DNA of 64,000 nucleotides. It comes from Clostridiaceae bacterium. GTDB taxonomy: Bacteria > Bacillota > Clostridia > Peptostreptococcales > Natronincolaceae. The stretch lies in contig JAHDLO010000001.1 in NCBI GenBank assembly GCA_018432235.1, positions 62,001 to 126,000 of the forward strand, in the 5' to 3' direction. The stretch's first letter is position 1. The number at the start of each line of letters is the position of its first letter. Under the pieces are notes generated by a model that saw only the letters and a program-made list of their open reading frames with translations, ran no database searches and had not been told where the DNA came from. This document shows positions 24,768-32,931 of this stretch, piece after piece. The position numbers were made by a program, and so were the translations under genes.

Positions 24768-24974
24768 CTATTTCCTTAAAGCCCTCAGTTCCTCAACAAT
24801 TGCCATGGAGGCCACAGCAATAATAGTGCCTAAATATAATATGCTATACAAAATTCTATAGTGATTTAGTAGATCAGTTGGAAAGTCCACCATTCTACTG
24901 GACAGTATAATGATTAAAAAATATCCCAATATAAAAACACCTATTCCCATTATGATTCTTTTGACTATCGTCAT
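24768..24974 (-). CDS. Hypothetical membrane protein, 68 aa
   Basis: Two hydrophobic segments, residues about 5-25 (RIIMGIGVFILGYFLIIIL) and 44-62 (ILYSILYLGTIIAVASMAIV), with a charged tail ELRALRK. ATG start with AAGGAGGAT upstream. The short size and topology resemble small protein partners of zinc-ribbon proteins; no family recognised. It starts 45 bp upstream of the PF20097 gene stop region on the same strand. Confidence 0.55.
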   Translation of the reverse strand: MTIVKRIIMGIGVFILGYFLIIILSSRMVDFPTDLLNHYRILYSILYLGTIIAVASMAIVEELRALRK

Positions 24975-25155
24975 TTTTATCCTCCTTATCCCTACAAAAA
25001 GGATTTGATTTCCACACTATTCCTAATTCTAGCAAAAGTCACCATTTCCTTTATTTTTTACAAAATATAGCAGTTCGCCACTAAATCTTGAAATAAAGCT
25101 GAATATAGATATTAAATCCTATTATAATGGTATTAGCGATGCTTTTTTTTAAAAA

Positions 25156-25193
25156 CAAAAAAACTGCTGACAAGTTTTATTTGTCAACAGTTT
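25156..25193 (-). terminator. Intrinsic terminator downstream of the ArsR-fold regulator
   Basis: On the minus strand CTGTTGACAAATAAAACTTGTCAGCAG folds into a stem (CTG(T/C)TGACAA with TTGTCAGCAG, one mismatch) followed by seven T, then GTTTTT. It lies 35 bp after the regulator stop at 25228. Confidence 0.85.
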
Positions 25194-25227
25194 GAACCAT
25201 TTTAATAATCGGCTCTTAGCTTTATTA

Positions 25228-25806
25228 CTATCCACGTCTCTTTTTAGGTGTTACCTTAGGTATCGCCAGCATAGCAATATTATATGGAATAACCTCAGGT
25301 CTGGTCTTGTCCTTTTTGTCCTTTAAAAACTCATTTGTCATGGCCTTCAGCTTTTCCATAAAGTCTTTGATTTCATCCTTTGTCAAATAGTAATCATTAT
25401 AATGATTTAAATATTTTAGGTGCTCAATTGGCTTTTCAGCTGCCCTATAAAAGTCCTCACTGATTTTTTCAAAGATTGAAATTGATGCTTGATTTAATGA
25501 TTGCAGCATAGCATCATCAACATTTTGCATAAAGCTCTTATCAATAACTAAATTCTTTGCAGCTGGCAAATAGTATTTTTCAATAATACCTGACTTGACC
25601 TTTTCATCCACAAGCTCTAGGATTCCAACCTTCAGAAGACTTTTAATATGATAGTTTACCTTTGCATGGGGCTCCCCTAGCTTATCAGCTATCTGCTTAG
25701 CTGACTGTGGCTGTTCTCCATCGAAGCTTTCAAAAATTTCAACCCGGTAGGGATGCGAAATGGCTTTAATTTGTTCTAAATCCCTCAATACAAGAATGTC
25801 CTTCAT
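25228..25806 (-). CDS. ArsR-fold (winged helix) transcriptional regulator
   Basis: 192 aa. The N-terminal winged helix-turn-helix reads LRDLEQIKAISHPYRVEIFES, then QPQSAKQIADKLGEPHAKVNYHIKSLLKVGILELV, which has the S-A-K-Q-I-A-x-x-L and V-N-Y-H-I-K-x-L of ArsR-type 'helix-turn-helix domain-containing' regulators. The C-terminal 110 residues are helical and probably dimerise (EDFYRAAEKPIEHLKYLNHY). No metal-binding CxC is seen, so metal sensing is unlikely. Target genes are unknown; the intact terminator separates it from downstream genes. Confidence 0.82.
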   Translation of the reverse strand: MKDILVLRDLEQIKAISHPYRVEIFESFDGEQPQSAKQIADKLGEPHAKVNYHIKSLLKVGILELVDEKVKSGIIEKYYLPAAKNLVIDKSFMQNVDDAMLQSLNQASISIFEKISEDFYRAAEKPIEHLKYLNHYNDYYLTKDEIKDFMEKLKAMTNEFLKDKKDKTRPEVIPYNIAMLAIPKVTPKKRRG

Positions 25807-25942
25807 ATACCTTCCCCTTTTTATGTTCGATTAATTAAATTCTAAACTAATTATATTGTTTTTTAGTAAGCTTGTCAAAAATAATATTAATATTTCGTAA
25901 TATGTAATCGTTATCATTGAGTTTATTGCTCTTGGTTATTAA

Positions 25943-26857
25943 TTAGAATATTGACAGCTTCAGCATCTTTGATAAATCCTCCAGCACCTTGATGCCGGCT
26001 ATGCTATTTCCTTTTTCATCTAAGGCAGGTCCCACTACACCTATCCCCATCTTACCAGGCACTACAGAAAGTATACCACCACCCACGCCACTTTTCGATG
26101 GAATGCCCACATTTATTGCAAATTCTCCGGAGGCATTGTACATACCACAGGTTACCATAAAGGTTTTAGCCAGCTTTGTAAATTCACTATCTGCCAATCG
26201 TTCTCCGGTTGCTGGCACTATACCATCATTGGCTAAGAAGAGGCCAATTTGTGCAACATCCTGGCAGGTTACCTCAAGAGAGCATTGCTTAAAATAGACA
26301 TCCAGACTCGCTTCAACATCTCCGGTAATAACACCGACATCCCTCATAAAATATGCCATTGCCCTATTTCTATCTCCAGTTCGTTTTTCAGACATATATA
26401 CGGCTTCATTGATATTTATATTTGGATTTCCGGTTATTTTTTTAAAAAAGTCTAGTATTCTATTAAACCGCTTTTCTCCTTCGCCATTTATCATGGAGGT
26501 TACGGCAATGGCTCCGGCATTAATCATAGGATTAAAGGGCTTGGAGGGTCTTACGATTTCCAGCTTCATCATTGAATTGAAGGCATCTCCAGTTGGCTCC
26601 ATTCCAACCCTGCTAAAAACCTCCGTAATACCATTGTCCTGAAGAGCCAAGATTAAGGTTACTACCTTTGAAATACTTTGAATCGTAAAGGAATATTGAT
26701 AATCTCCTGCACAATACTGCTTTCCAGAAAGCTCTGCCACACATATACCCAGCGCTGTCTTATTCGCCTTTGCCAGCTCTGGTATATATGTCGGCAGATT
26801 TCCTGATTTAGTTAAATCACTGTTTTTATCAAGGATATCCTTTAGCATTTTTTCCAT
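25943..26857 (-). CDS. glsA: Glutaminase A
   Basis: 304 aa, the normal length of bacterial glutaminases of the serine beta-lactamase-like fold. Visible signature blocks: FTIQSISKVVTLILALQDNG (SxxK nucleophile), FNPMINAGAIAVTSMI (the N-A-G region), RDVGVITGDVEASLDVYFKQCSLEV, and ASGEFAINVGIPSKSGVGGGI near the end. It converts glutamine to glutamate and ammonia in the cytoplasm. ATG start with a moderate ribosome site. Monocistronic by layout; regulation is not readable. Confidence 0.93.
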   Translation of the reverse strand: MEKMLKDILDKNSDLTKSGNLPTYIPELAKANKTALGICVAELSGKQYCAGDYQYSFTIQSISKVVTLILALQDNGITEVFSRVGMEPTGDAFNSMMKLEIVRPSKPFNPMINAGAIAVTSMINGEGEKRFNRILDFFKKITGNPNININEAVYMSEKRTGDRNRAMAYFMRDVGVITGDVEASLDVYFKQCSLEVTCQDVAQIGLFLANDGIVPATGERLADSEFTKLAKTFMVTCGMYNASGEFAINVGIPSKSGVGGGILSVVPGKMGIGVVGPALDEKGNSIAGIKVLEDLSKMLKLSIF

Positions 26858-26919
26858 ATCAACACCTGCCTTCTAAGTTTACAAGTTAAAGATATAGAAA
26901 AAAGCATATAAAGTCAATC

Positions 26920-28596
26920 CTAATCGTGGAAGCTACTATTACCTATAAATTCTCTAATAATTGAGGTTCTTGGAATTTCAATTTCATTTTCCAGGGCTAC
27001 AAAATAGTTAAGAAACTTTAATAATCTTTTAGCCTCTGAGTAATAATTGCTGGTGCTGTCTACCTGTCTTAACAATGGCTCTGCATATTTCTTTAAAACG
27101 CTTAATTCGTATACCAAAGCTGAGTTAAACATGATATCAGCCTCCTCCTGATAGGGGAAGATATTTCTTTCCTCTCCCCTCCGGACCGAATTCCACAGGA
27201 ATAATGTTCTTTCAGCATCATTTGAACGGTACTTATGATCCCTAACGATGCGTCTTATCAGTCTTGTATCTGTTGTCGGAATTCTGTTATGCTCATCTAT
27301 ATTTAGCTGTGTTAATGCGCTGATGTAGATCTTAACCTTTTTATCCCTTGGGATTGTGTTGGTCAATTCGTCGTTCAAAGCATGTATTCCCTCTAATATA
27401 AGAGGCTGTCCGTGCTTTATTTGAAGCTTCTTTCCTTTGTATTCTCTGCTACCGGTATGGAAGTTAAAGGTCGGTATATCCACCTCTTCTCCCAGCAGCA
27501 ATCTGTTTAAATCATTGTTGAATAGATTGATATCAATGGCATGAAGGGCTTCAAAATCATATTCTCCCGACTGATCCCTTGGGGTATGCTCTCTGTCTAC
27601 AAAGTAGTCATCCAATGATATAGAAACAGGATTCAAACCATTGACCTTCAATTGGATCATCAATCTCTGAGCAAAGGTGGTCTTCCCTGAGGATGACGGC
27701 CCCGCTATTAAAATCAGCTGCTTTTTATCTATAGTTTCGGTGATTTTGTCCGCTAACTCTGCTATCTTTTTTTCATGCAATGCTTCTGCAATTCTGATGA
27801 ACTCCCCTTCTCTGCGGGAAACTATGATATCGTTCAGGGCTGCTACGTAATCAATTTGAAGAATTTCTCCCCATTTTTCTGCCTCCCGAAAGACCTTAAA
27901 AAGCTTTGGATGCTCTTCGAATTCGGGTAACTGACCGTTACATTCTAGGGTTGGAAATTGAATAACAACCCCTGGAGAATAGAATTGCAGCTTGAAGCTT
28001 TTGAGATAGCCAGTAGTGGGCACCATGTAGCCATAGAAATAATTCTTTAACCAGCCGCATTGGTATATATTGATATAGGGCTTTTCTCGATACTTCATCA
28101 GCTTAACCTTGCCCAGCTGTCCATATTCTCTGAATATATCCTTGGCTTCATCCACAGGGATTCGGCTCTTTGTAAAGGGTACATTTTCTTCGATAATTTC
28201 TCTCATTCTTCCTTCAATTCTTTCTACATCCTGTTGATCTATAGGCCTTTTATAATGTATTTCACAGTAAAGTCCCTTACTAATAGAATGCTCCACTGTA
28301 ACTCTGCAATCTGAAAATATTTCCATGCAGGCTCTAATAAAGACAAATACAAGGCTTCTTTGATATATCCTAGCCCCTATTGAGGATATATTCGTAATGA
28401 ATTTTACTTCTGAGTCCTCATCCAGTTTGTAATTAAGCTCCTTTAATTCATTGTCCACTAGAGCTGCCACCACCAGTTGGTTGTCCTTTGGCTGAAACTC
28501 CTTACTTATTTCCTCCAGGCTTATTCCCTTTGTGTAGTGATAGGTCTTATTTTCTATTACAGCTGCTATCTTACTGGTTAAAGAAGTCATTGACAT
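26920..28596 (-). CDS. Nucleoside kinase (uridine kinase-like, with N-terminal TGS-like domain)
   Basis: 558 aa. Residues about 1-70 (KGISLEEISKEFQPKDNQLVVAALVDNELKELNYKL) form a TGS-like domain. Residues about 290-490 carry the uridine/phosphoribulokinase fold: Walker A LIAGPSSSGKTTFAQRL, the base and sugar region SISLDDYFVDREHTPRD with YDFEALHAIDI, then LILEGIHALND. This is the clostridial 'nucleoside kinase' type found widely in Firmicutes. It phosphorylates uridine/cytidine-type nucleosides to the 5' monophosphate; family members are poorly studied. ATG start (two in-frame Met at the N-terminus). Confidence 0.88.
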   Translation of the reverse strand: MSMTSLTSKIAAVIENKTYHYTKGISLEEISKEFQPKDNQLVVAALVDNELKELNYKLDEDSEVKFITNISSIGARIYQRSLVFVFIRACMEIFSDCRVTVEHSISKGLYCEIHYKRPIDQQDVERIEGRMREIIEENVPFTKSRIPVDEAKDIFREYGQLGKVKLMKYREKPYINIYQCGWLKNYFYGYMVPTTGYLKSFKLQFYSPGVVIQFPTLECNGQLPEFEEHPKLFKVFREAEKWGEILQIDYVAALNDIIVSRREGEFIRIAEALHEKKIAELADKITETIDKKQLILIAGPSSSGKTTFAQRLMIQLKVNGLNPVSISLDDYFVDREHTPRDQSGEYDFEALHAIDINLFNNDLNRLLLGEEVDIPTFNFHTGSREYKGKKLQIKHGQPLILEGIHALNDELTNTIPRDKKVKIYISALTQLNIDEHNRIPTTDTRLIRRIVRDHKYRSNDAERTLFLWNSVRRGEERNIFPYQEEADIMFNSALVYELSVLKKYAEPLLRQVDSTSNYYSEAKRLLKFLNYFVALENEIEIPRTSIIREFIGNSSFHD

Positions 28597-28716
28597 ATGT
28601 AAATCCCCCTATTCTTATTGACATCTATTAATATATATTAGATTTTTTTAATGCTATTAATCAAATTTATTGACTAAGGAAATTGGATATTGCCATAGGA
28701 GTGCATATATATTTTA

Positions 28717-28827
28717 GTTTATACAAAGTTAAAAGTTTATCGCGCATTGCCTAGGGCTAATATCATTTAAATTTCAATAAATTAGCCCGTAAGGTACTAA
28801 GCAGGAAACTTTTGACTTTGTGTAAAC
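28717..28827 (+). repeat. Repeat family B, copy 1 (111-bp element with terminal inverted repeats)
   Basis: Terminal inverted repeats GTTTATACAAAGTTAAAAGT (28717-) and its near-complement ending at 28827 match at 20 of 22 positions. An internal palindrome pairs GGGCTAAT with ATTAGCCC. Its left flank (GGAGTGCATATATATTTTA) is also shared with the copy at 33600-33660. Part of the 361-bp intergenic stretch 28597-28957, which otherwise holds a terminator. Confidence 0.75.
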
Positions 28828-28928
28828 ATATTGCTCATCTCTATTACGCAACTTCCCCACCTATATAGTATTTTACCTTAAGTTAAGGCGTTATATATAA
28901 AATAAGTATTAAATTTTTATTTAAAAGG

Positions 28929-28959
28929 AAAAAAGTCCTGCTTTCGCAGGAGCTTTTTT
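28929..28959 (-). terminator. Intrinsic terminator at the end of the CBS-domain gene
   Basis: On the minus strand GCTCCTGCGAAAGCAGGAC is a stem-loop (TCCTG with CAGGA) followed by six T. It overlaps the stop codon of the 28958-29386 gene, so termination follows directly. Confidence 0.85.
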
Positions 28960-29386
28960 ACATCATTGGTCTACTGGGGGTAGATATTTCACCCAAAGCA
29001 TGACCAGCTTCATCTTCATATATATTGCGAACTGCTAAATCACCAATTGCGACTATTCCCACGAGCTTGCCATTTTCTACAACCGGCAGTCTTCTTATTT
29101 GATTTTCACCCATTATTTTTGCAGCCTCATGGACATCCGTATCCGGTGTTACTGAAATCACTTTATTGGACATTACTCTGCTTACCGTATCATTGCCATT
29201 GATTCCTTCTACCACTGCACGGACAACGATGTCTCTGTCGGTTACAATTCCTACAGGCTTTTTCTGATTATCGGTGATGGGTATAGAGCCAACATTTAAA
29301 TCCTTCATCTGCTTTGCCACCTGACTGATGGAAGTATTGGAATCAGCCATGGATATTTGTGTTGTCATGACATCTCTAACCTTCAT
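28958..29386 (-). CDS. CBS-domain protein (two tandem CBS domains)
   Basis: 142 aa made only of a CBS pair. First: VRDVMTTQISMADSNTSISQVAKQM...GSIPITDNQKKPVGIVTDRDIVVRAV. Second: VSRVMSNKVISVTPDTDVHEAAKIMGENQIRRLPVVENGKLVGIVAIGDLAV. Such free-standing pairs (BSU YhcV-like) bind adenine nucleotides and modulate a partner enzyme. No partner is fused. ATG start with AGGAGGGTTC upstream. Confidence 0.9.
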   Translation of the reverse strand: MKVRDVMTTQISMADSNTSISQVAKQMKDLNVGSIPITDNQKKPVGIVTDRDIVVRAVVEGINGNDTVSRVMSNKVISVTPDTDVHEAAKIMGENQIRRLPVVENGKLVGIVAIGDLAVRNIYEDEAGHALGEISTPSRPMM

Positions 29387-29467
29387 ATGAACCCTCCTAA
29401 ATAATGTTTTTCCTATCAGATTTATTTTGACCCTTTAGGAATTTTTTATGAGGGGATGTCATGATTT

Positions 29468-29806
29468 TTACAAAAGAGCGCCTTCCAATTCCTTCAAGCC
29501 TATTGGTGTTTTAAAGACAGACGCAATCAGTCTGGTGTCATAATCCTTTTTGTCAATATCATTGCAGGAGGTGAGAATACATTGAATGTTGGGAAATCGC
29601 CATTTGATATTGGCTATAAATATGTCTCCTCGAGTTTCCTTCATAATGAGATTAACCACAAGAAAATCAGGTTTAAATACCTCGATCATTCTTACTGCAT
29701 CAAATTCATCTGCCAGCTTCGCATCATGGCCTAATCTTGTGATACTATCCTTCAAAACCAAGCCTTCAAATCGTGAATCATTTACAATAAGCACTCTCTT
29801 TCCCAT
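29468..29806 (-). CDS. Single-domain receiver-like protein lacking the phosphoacceptor Asp
   Basis: 113 aa in CheY-like form: KRVLIVNDSRFEGLVLKDSI (the first acidic residue of the pocket is N-D rather than D-D), FKPDFLVVNLIMKETRGD, QCILTSCNDIDKK, then VFKTPIGLKELEGALL with the conserved Lys of the K-T-P loop. The strand 3 position where Asp is phosphorylated reads VVN, so Asn replaces Asp. It is probably a pseudo-receiver that binds partners without phosphotransfer. The ATG at 29806 follows GGTGG; an upstream TTG would add seven residues. Confidence 0.75.
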   Translation of the reverse strand: MGKRVLIVNDSRFEGLVLKDSITRLGHDAKLADEFDAVRMIEVFKPDFLVVNLIMKETRGDIFIANIKWRFPNIQCILTSCNDIDKKDYDTRLIASVFKTPIGLKELEGALL

Positions 29807-29946
29807 AGCTAATCCACCTTTATTCAATATTATGTTCCATATTATATATTTTTTCTACTAATTTTTGCATATTCCTTCTTTTTCTGTAATTTAACAAAGA
29901 TTCAGGCAAAAACAAAAACCGAAAAGCATAATTTCCTGTACATTAC

Positions 29947-29970
29947 AAAAGCTCCTCTAGGGAGCTGTTT
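29947..29970 (-). terminator. Intrinsic terminator after the 29974-30492 signal peptidase
   Basis: On the minus strand AGCTCCCTAGAGGAGCT forms a tight stem followed by TTTTGTAATG. It starts a few bases after the stop at 29974. Confidence 0.7.
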
Positions 29971-29973
29971 AAG

Positions 29974-30492
29974 CTAGTTTATTAGACCCATTCTATCAAA
30001 AGGATATATCCTTATTAATGCCCTTCCCACAATATCGGATGAATCCACTAGCCCCAGTGTGCTGTCTCGACTGTCTAGGCTATTGTTTCGATTATCTCCC
30101 ATAACAAAAACCTTTCCCTCGGGGATTTTTAGGCTGAGCTCACCACGAGTATAGGAATATTTTAAATAATCCTCCAAATAGAGTGTTCCATTGATATAAA
30201 CCCTACCCGCCTCAATTTTCAAATCATCTCCTGCAACGGCTATGACTCGTTTAATCAGCAGCTTTTCCTTACCGTCGTCAGTTTTGAGCTTTGACTTAAA
30301 AACCACGATATCCCCTTTATGCGCCATCCGCTTTGTCATGTGTCTATTAATTATCACAAAGTCATCCTCCTCCAGCGTCGGACTCATTGAATAATTTTTA
30401 ACTATCGTGGGTTTAATTAAAAATGTAATTAAGAGAGTAAAGGATATAGCCAATAGAAATACTTTTGTACCCTCCATTAATTTATCCTTCAT
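29974..30492 (-). CDS. lepB: Signal peptidase I (paralogue 1)
   Basis: 172 aa with one N-terminal membrane segment (FLLAISFTLLITFLI). The catalytic Ser is in NYSMSPTLEEDDFVII, the general-base Lys in LLIKRVIAVAGDDL, and the structural GDNR box in VMGDNRNNSLDSRDSTLG. This is the P-type (Bacillus SipS-like) form, which removes signal peptides from secreted proteins outside the membrane. Its close paralogue lies 120 bp upstream. Confidence 0.93.
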   Translation of the reverse strand: MKDKLMEGTKVFLLAISFTLLITFLIKPTIVKNYSMSPTLEEDDFVIINRHMTKRMAHKGDIVVFKSKLKTDDGKEKLLIKRVIAVAGDDLKIEAGRVYINGTLYLEDYLKYSYTRGELSLKIPEGKVFVMGDNRNNSLDSRDSTLGLVDSSDIVGRALIRIYPFDRMGLIN

Positions 30493-30580
30493 TAGGGGCC
30501 CCTACCTTCATCTTAACGTCTTATTAATAATTTTATCATTTTATTAGTTTGAAATCAATTTAACCTTAGGGATATAATAG

Positions 30581-30612
30581 AAAAAATCCCAAGGTCTAAG
30601 CCTTGAGATTTA
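30581..30612 (-). terminator. Intrinsic terminator between the two signal peptidase genes
   Basis: On the minus strand AATCTCAAGGCTTAGACCTTGGGATT forms a stem (CTCAAGG with CCTTGGG) ending in six T. It overlaps the stop of the 30613-31143 gene, so the two signal peptidases have separate transcripts. Confidence 0.85.
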
Positions 30613-31143
30613 TTATAATGAGCCAATTTTATTGAATGGAAACAGCCTTACAAAGGCCTTCCCTACGATATCCTCCTGATCAATAAAGCCTATCGTCCTG
30701 TCTCTACTGTCCATGCTATTACCTCTATTATCTCCCATTACAAAGAGCTTTCCTTCAGGTATAATCAGTCGCTCTCCTTCAACATCCTTGCCATCGGTAT
30801 CTATACCATTGAGATATGCCTCATCCAATAGCTGACCATTCCGATATATTTTACCTTCCTCTATAAACAGTTCGTCATTAGGCAGGGCTATAACTCTTTT
30901 AATTAAAAGCTTATTATTGCCAATGTTTGTTTTTAGATCAGATTTAAACACTATGATATCTCCATAGCTTGGTGTTCCTCTTTTATATAATAGACGATTT
31001 ATAATTAAAAAATCGTATTCCTCTAAGGTTGGACTCATCGAGTGCTGTCTTACAATTGTAGGTTTAACAAAGGTAGTGATAACAAGTGCTATGACAACTG
31101 ATAAGACAATAGTTTTAATCCATTCGATAATTTCGTTTTTCAT
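30613..31143 (-). CDS. lepB: Signal peptidase I (paralogue 2)
   Basis: 176 aa. N-terminal membrane segment TIVLSVVIALVITTFV, catalytic Ser in RQHSMSPTLEEYDF, Lys in LLIKRVIALPNDELFI, and GDNR box VMGDNRGNSMDSRDRTIG. About half of the residues match the paralogue at 29974-30492. Having two type I signal peptidases is common in spore-forming Firmicutes that secrete many proteins, and the surroundings hold many exported proteins. Confidence 0.93.
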   Translation of the reverse strand: MKNEIIEWIKTIVLSVVIALVITTFVKPTIVRQHSMSPTLEEYDFLIINRLLYKRGTPSYGDIIVFKSDLKTNIGNNKLLIKRVIALPNDELFIEEGKIYRNGQLLDEAYLNGIDTDGKDVEGERLIIPEGKLFVMGDNRGNSMDSRDRTIGFIDQEDIVGKAFVRLFPFNKIGSL

Positions 31144-31256
31144 CTAAAATCCCCCTGTCTGCGTAAAAAGCTTCCTACTCATTTTACCACTTGGATAAAA
31201 ATAAAGCAACTTCAAAAGCTTCATTCAGCTTTATCATAATCAAGGGGAGCCAGCTG

Positions 31257-31613
31257 CTATTCTGTAACGAATTCGTCCACAACCTCAGTTAGGTTGTCAT
31301 AATTAATATTATCCTTAATATCGTCCCAAACAACCTCTTCATCCATAACCAAAATTAGCTGCGGCACCTCATGAGCCACTTCTAATAGCTCCTCAACGGC
31401 TTCAGATACCTCTACATCCTCACGAACATATACAACAGTATACAAGATATCCTCCTCAGAGCCCTCTATAAAATCAAGGTATTCCTCATAAGCATCCTCG
31501 CTCTCTTGTATTGTCTCATCATGCTTAAATATAAACACCGGTTTTTTAGTGGAGCGCTTTATCACCTTTTCTAAATCAGCCACATCAACAATTTTCTTCA
31601 CTTTCTTCGCCAT
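31257..31613 (-). CDS. Bacilliredoxin-like protein (BrxC/YtxJ fold) without the active-site cysteine
   Basis: 118 aa. The YtxJ/BrxC (DUF2847) framework is clear: VFIFKHDETIQESEDAYEEYLDF, then VVYVREDVEVSEAVEELLEVAHEVPQLILVMDEEVVW. In YtxJ the redox motif is T-C-P-I-S; here the aligned segment is T-I-Q-E-S, so Ile replaces Cys, while the cis-Pro segment (EVPQ) is kept. Very acidic overall. Bacilliredoxins remove bacillithiol from proteins; this copy cannot do that thiol chemistry and may be a binding or structural variant. Start 31613 follows GGAGG. Confidence 0.65.
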   Translation of the reverse strand: MAKKVKKIVDVADLEKVIKRSTKKPVFIFKHDETIQESEDAYEEYLDFIEGSEEDILYTVVYVREDVEVSEAVEELLEVAHEVPQLILVMDEEVVWDDIKDNINYDNLTEVVDEFVTE

Positions 31614-31767
31614 ATTTATACCTCCCAATCATGCTATTGTGTATTATTAATTATTGTATATTACCCTTTAAACGATATTATAACTTATAAAAAAAATATT
31701 ATGTAATTTGTTGTAATTTCCACTCATCTACTACCCATAGACATTATAACGTAACCAGGTTTAAATT

Positions 31768-32214
31768 CTAGCCATTGCTTTCCCCTAAGGTCTGGATTGC
31801 CAAAGCATAATCCTTCTCAACCAAGTTAAAGCTCTGGGCTGTAAAAGCCTTTAAGGATGCCGCATTATTTTTTGCAATAAGGCCGCTCATGAGTTCCACA
31901 CCCTCCGTACGGGCGTATTCTGTCGCTTTGCTTAATAACAGCCTTGCGATACCTCTCTTTTGATATAGCGGATCTACACCTATTAAATCTACCCAAATAC
32001 CTTTATAGTGAAGCGTATTTACTCTTAATAGGGATATAAAGCCGACAAAGGCCTCGTCAAGAACAGCAACAAATATCCTATTGCCCACCATACCAATGAC
32101 ATTCAATACTTCATTTGTAGAATATTTACAATCATTGAATACTTTACTCTCCAGAATTAAGAGCTTTTCAGCCTCCTTAAGCTCAGCCTTAATAGGCCTG
32201 ATGGTAATGTCCAA
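31768..32214 (-). CDS. GNAT-family N-acetyltransferase
   Basis: 148 aa with IFVAVLDEAFVGFISLLRV, then WVDLIGVDPLYQKRGIARLLLSKATEYARTEGV (motif A Q-K-R-G-I-A) and LIAKNNAASLKAFTAQSFNLV (motif B). Core intact. It lies 12 bp from another GNAT gene upstream (32227-32763), a tandem pair with different sequences. Acceptor unknown. Confidence 0.86.
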   Translation of the reverse strand: MDITIRPIKAELKEAEKLLILESKVFNDCKYSTNEVLNVIGMVGNRIFVAVLDEAFVGFISLLRVNTLHYKGIWVDLIGVDPLYQKRGIARLLLSKATEYARTEGVELMSGLIAKNNAASLKAFTAQSFNLVEKDYALAIQTLGESNG

Positions 32215-32226
32215 ATAATCCCCCCC

Positions 32227-32763
32227 TTATTCTATAGCTTTACCCATGTAAAGGGTATCAAAGTATTCTCCATCTATTTTGATGGATTTTCGAAGCCTTC
32301 CCTCAACCACAAAGCCCATTTTTTTATATAGTTGAATTGCCCTTGTGTTATCGACGCGAACCTGAAGCTCAATCTTTTTTATTATATCAGTTTCCACCGC
32401 CCAGTCCAGCATAAAATCCACTAGGCAGGTACCTACACCAATACCCCAATAATCCTTTAAAACCGACATGCCAAACATTCCGCAATGGGCTATTCTACCT
32501 CGGTTTCCGCCGGAGAAGTTCAATATGCCTATTATTTTACCCATATATTGGGCTACAATAAATAGTGAATTGCAGCTTTTATTATGCTGCTCAATTATTT
32601 CCTCCTCCTGACTGGCAGTAAACCCTAATTCCTCACTGCCATAGGTTAGGTTATCACTCTCTCCCCCAACAGTATTGAGAAGCTGCAGTATTTCGTCAGC
32701 ATCTGACCTTGTTGCTGGTCTTACAATCAATTCTTTATCATTATATATGGTATATATTGTCAT
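32227..32763 (-). CDS. GNAT-family N-acetyltransferase
   Basis: 178 aa with YNDKELIVRPATRSDADEIL at the N-terminus, SLFIVAQYMGKIIGILNFSGGNRGRIAHCGMFGMSVLKDYWGIGVGTCLVDFML (motif A around D-Y-W-G-I-G-V-G), then KIELQVRVDNTRAIQLYKKMGFVVEGRLRKSI. This R-L-R-K-x-x tail is usual in RimI/PhnO-like and Bacillus YhfO-type GNATs acting on small amines. It forms a tandem pair with 31768-32214. Confidence 0.88.
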   Translation of the reverse strand: MTIYTIYNDKELIVRPATRSDADEILQLLNTVGGESDNLTYGSEELGFTASQEEEIIEQHNKSCNSLFIVAQYMGKIIGILNFSGGNRGRIAHCGMFGMSVLKDYWGIGVGTCLVDFMLDWAVETDIIKKIELQVRVDNTRAIQLYKKMGFVVEGRLRKSIKIDGEYFDTLYMGKAIE

Positions 32764-32931
32764 ATGATGACCCCCGAAATCATTAAATATCCGTCAATTA
32801 CAACTCCTAAATAATTAAATTATATCTTACTTTTCTATAGTGTCAATAATTTCATTTGCATTTCTGTTGAAATGGTTAAGTATTTTGTGTTATTCTTTTG
32901 TTGTAGGCGTTGTCAGAAAGGATTGAAAATA

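Noticed and set aside
1..25000. Integron-type cassette array
   Set aside because: Gene density and orientation fit, but I see no repeated attC-like sites between genes and no integrase in the window.
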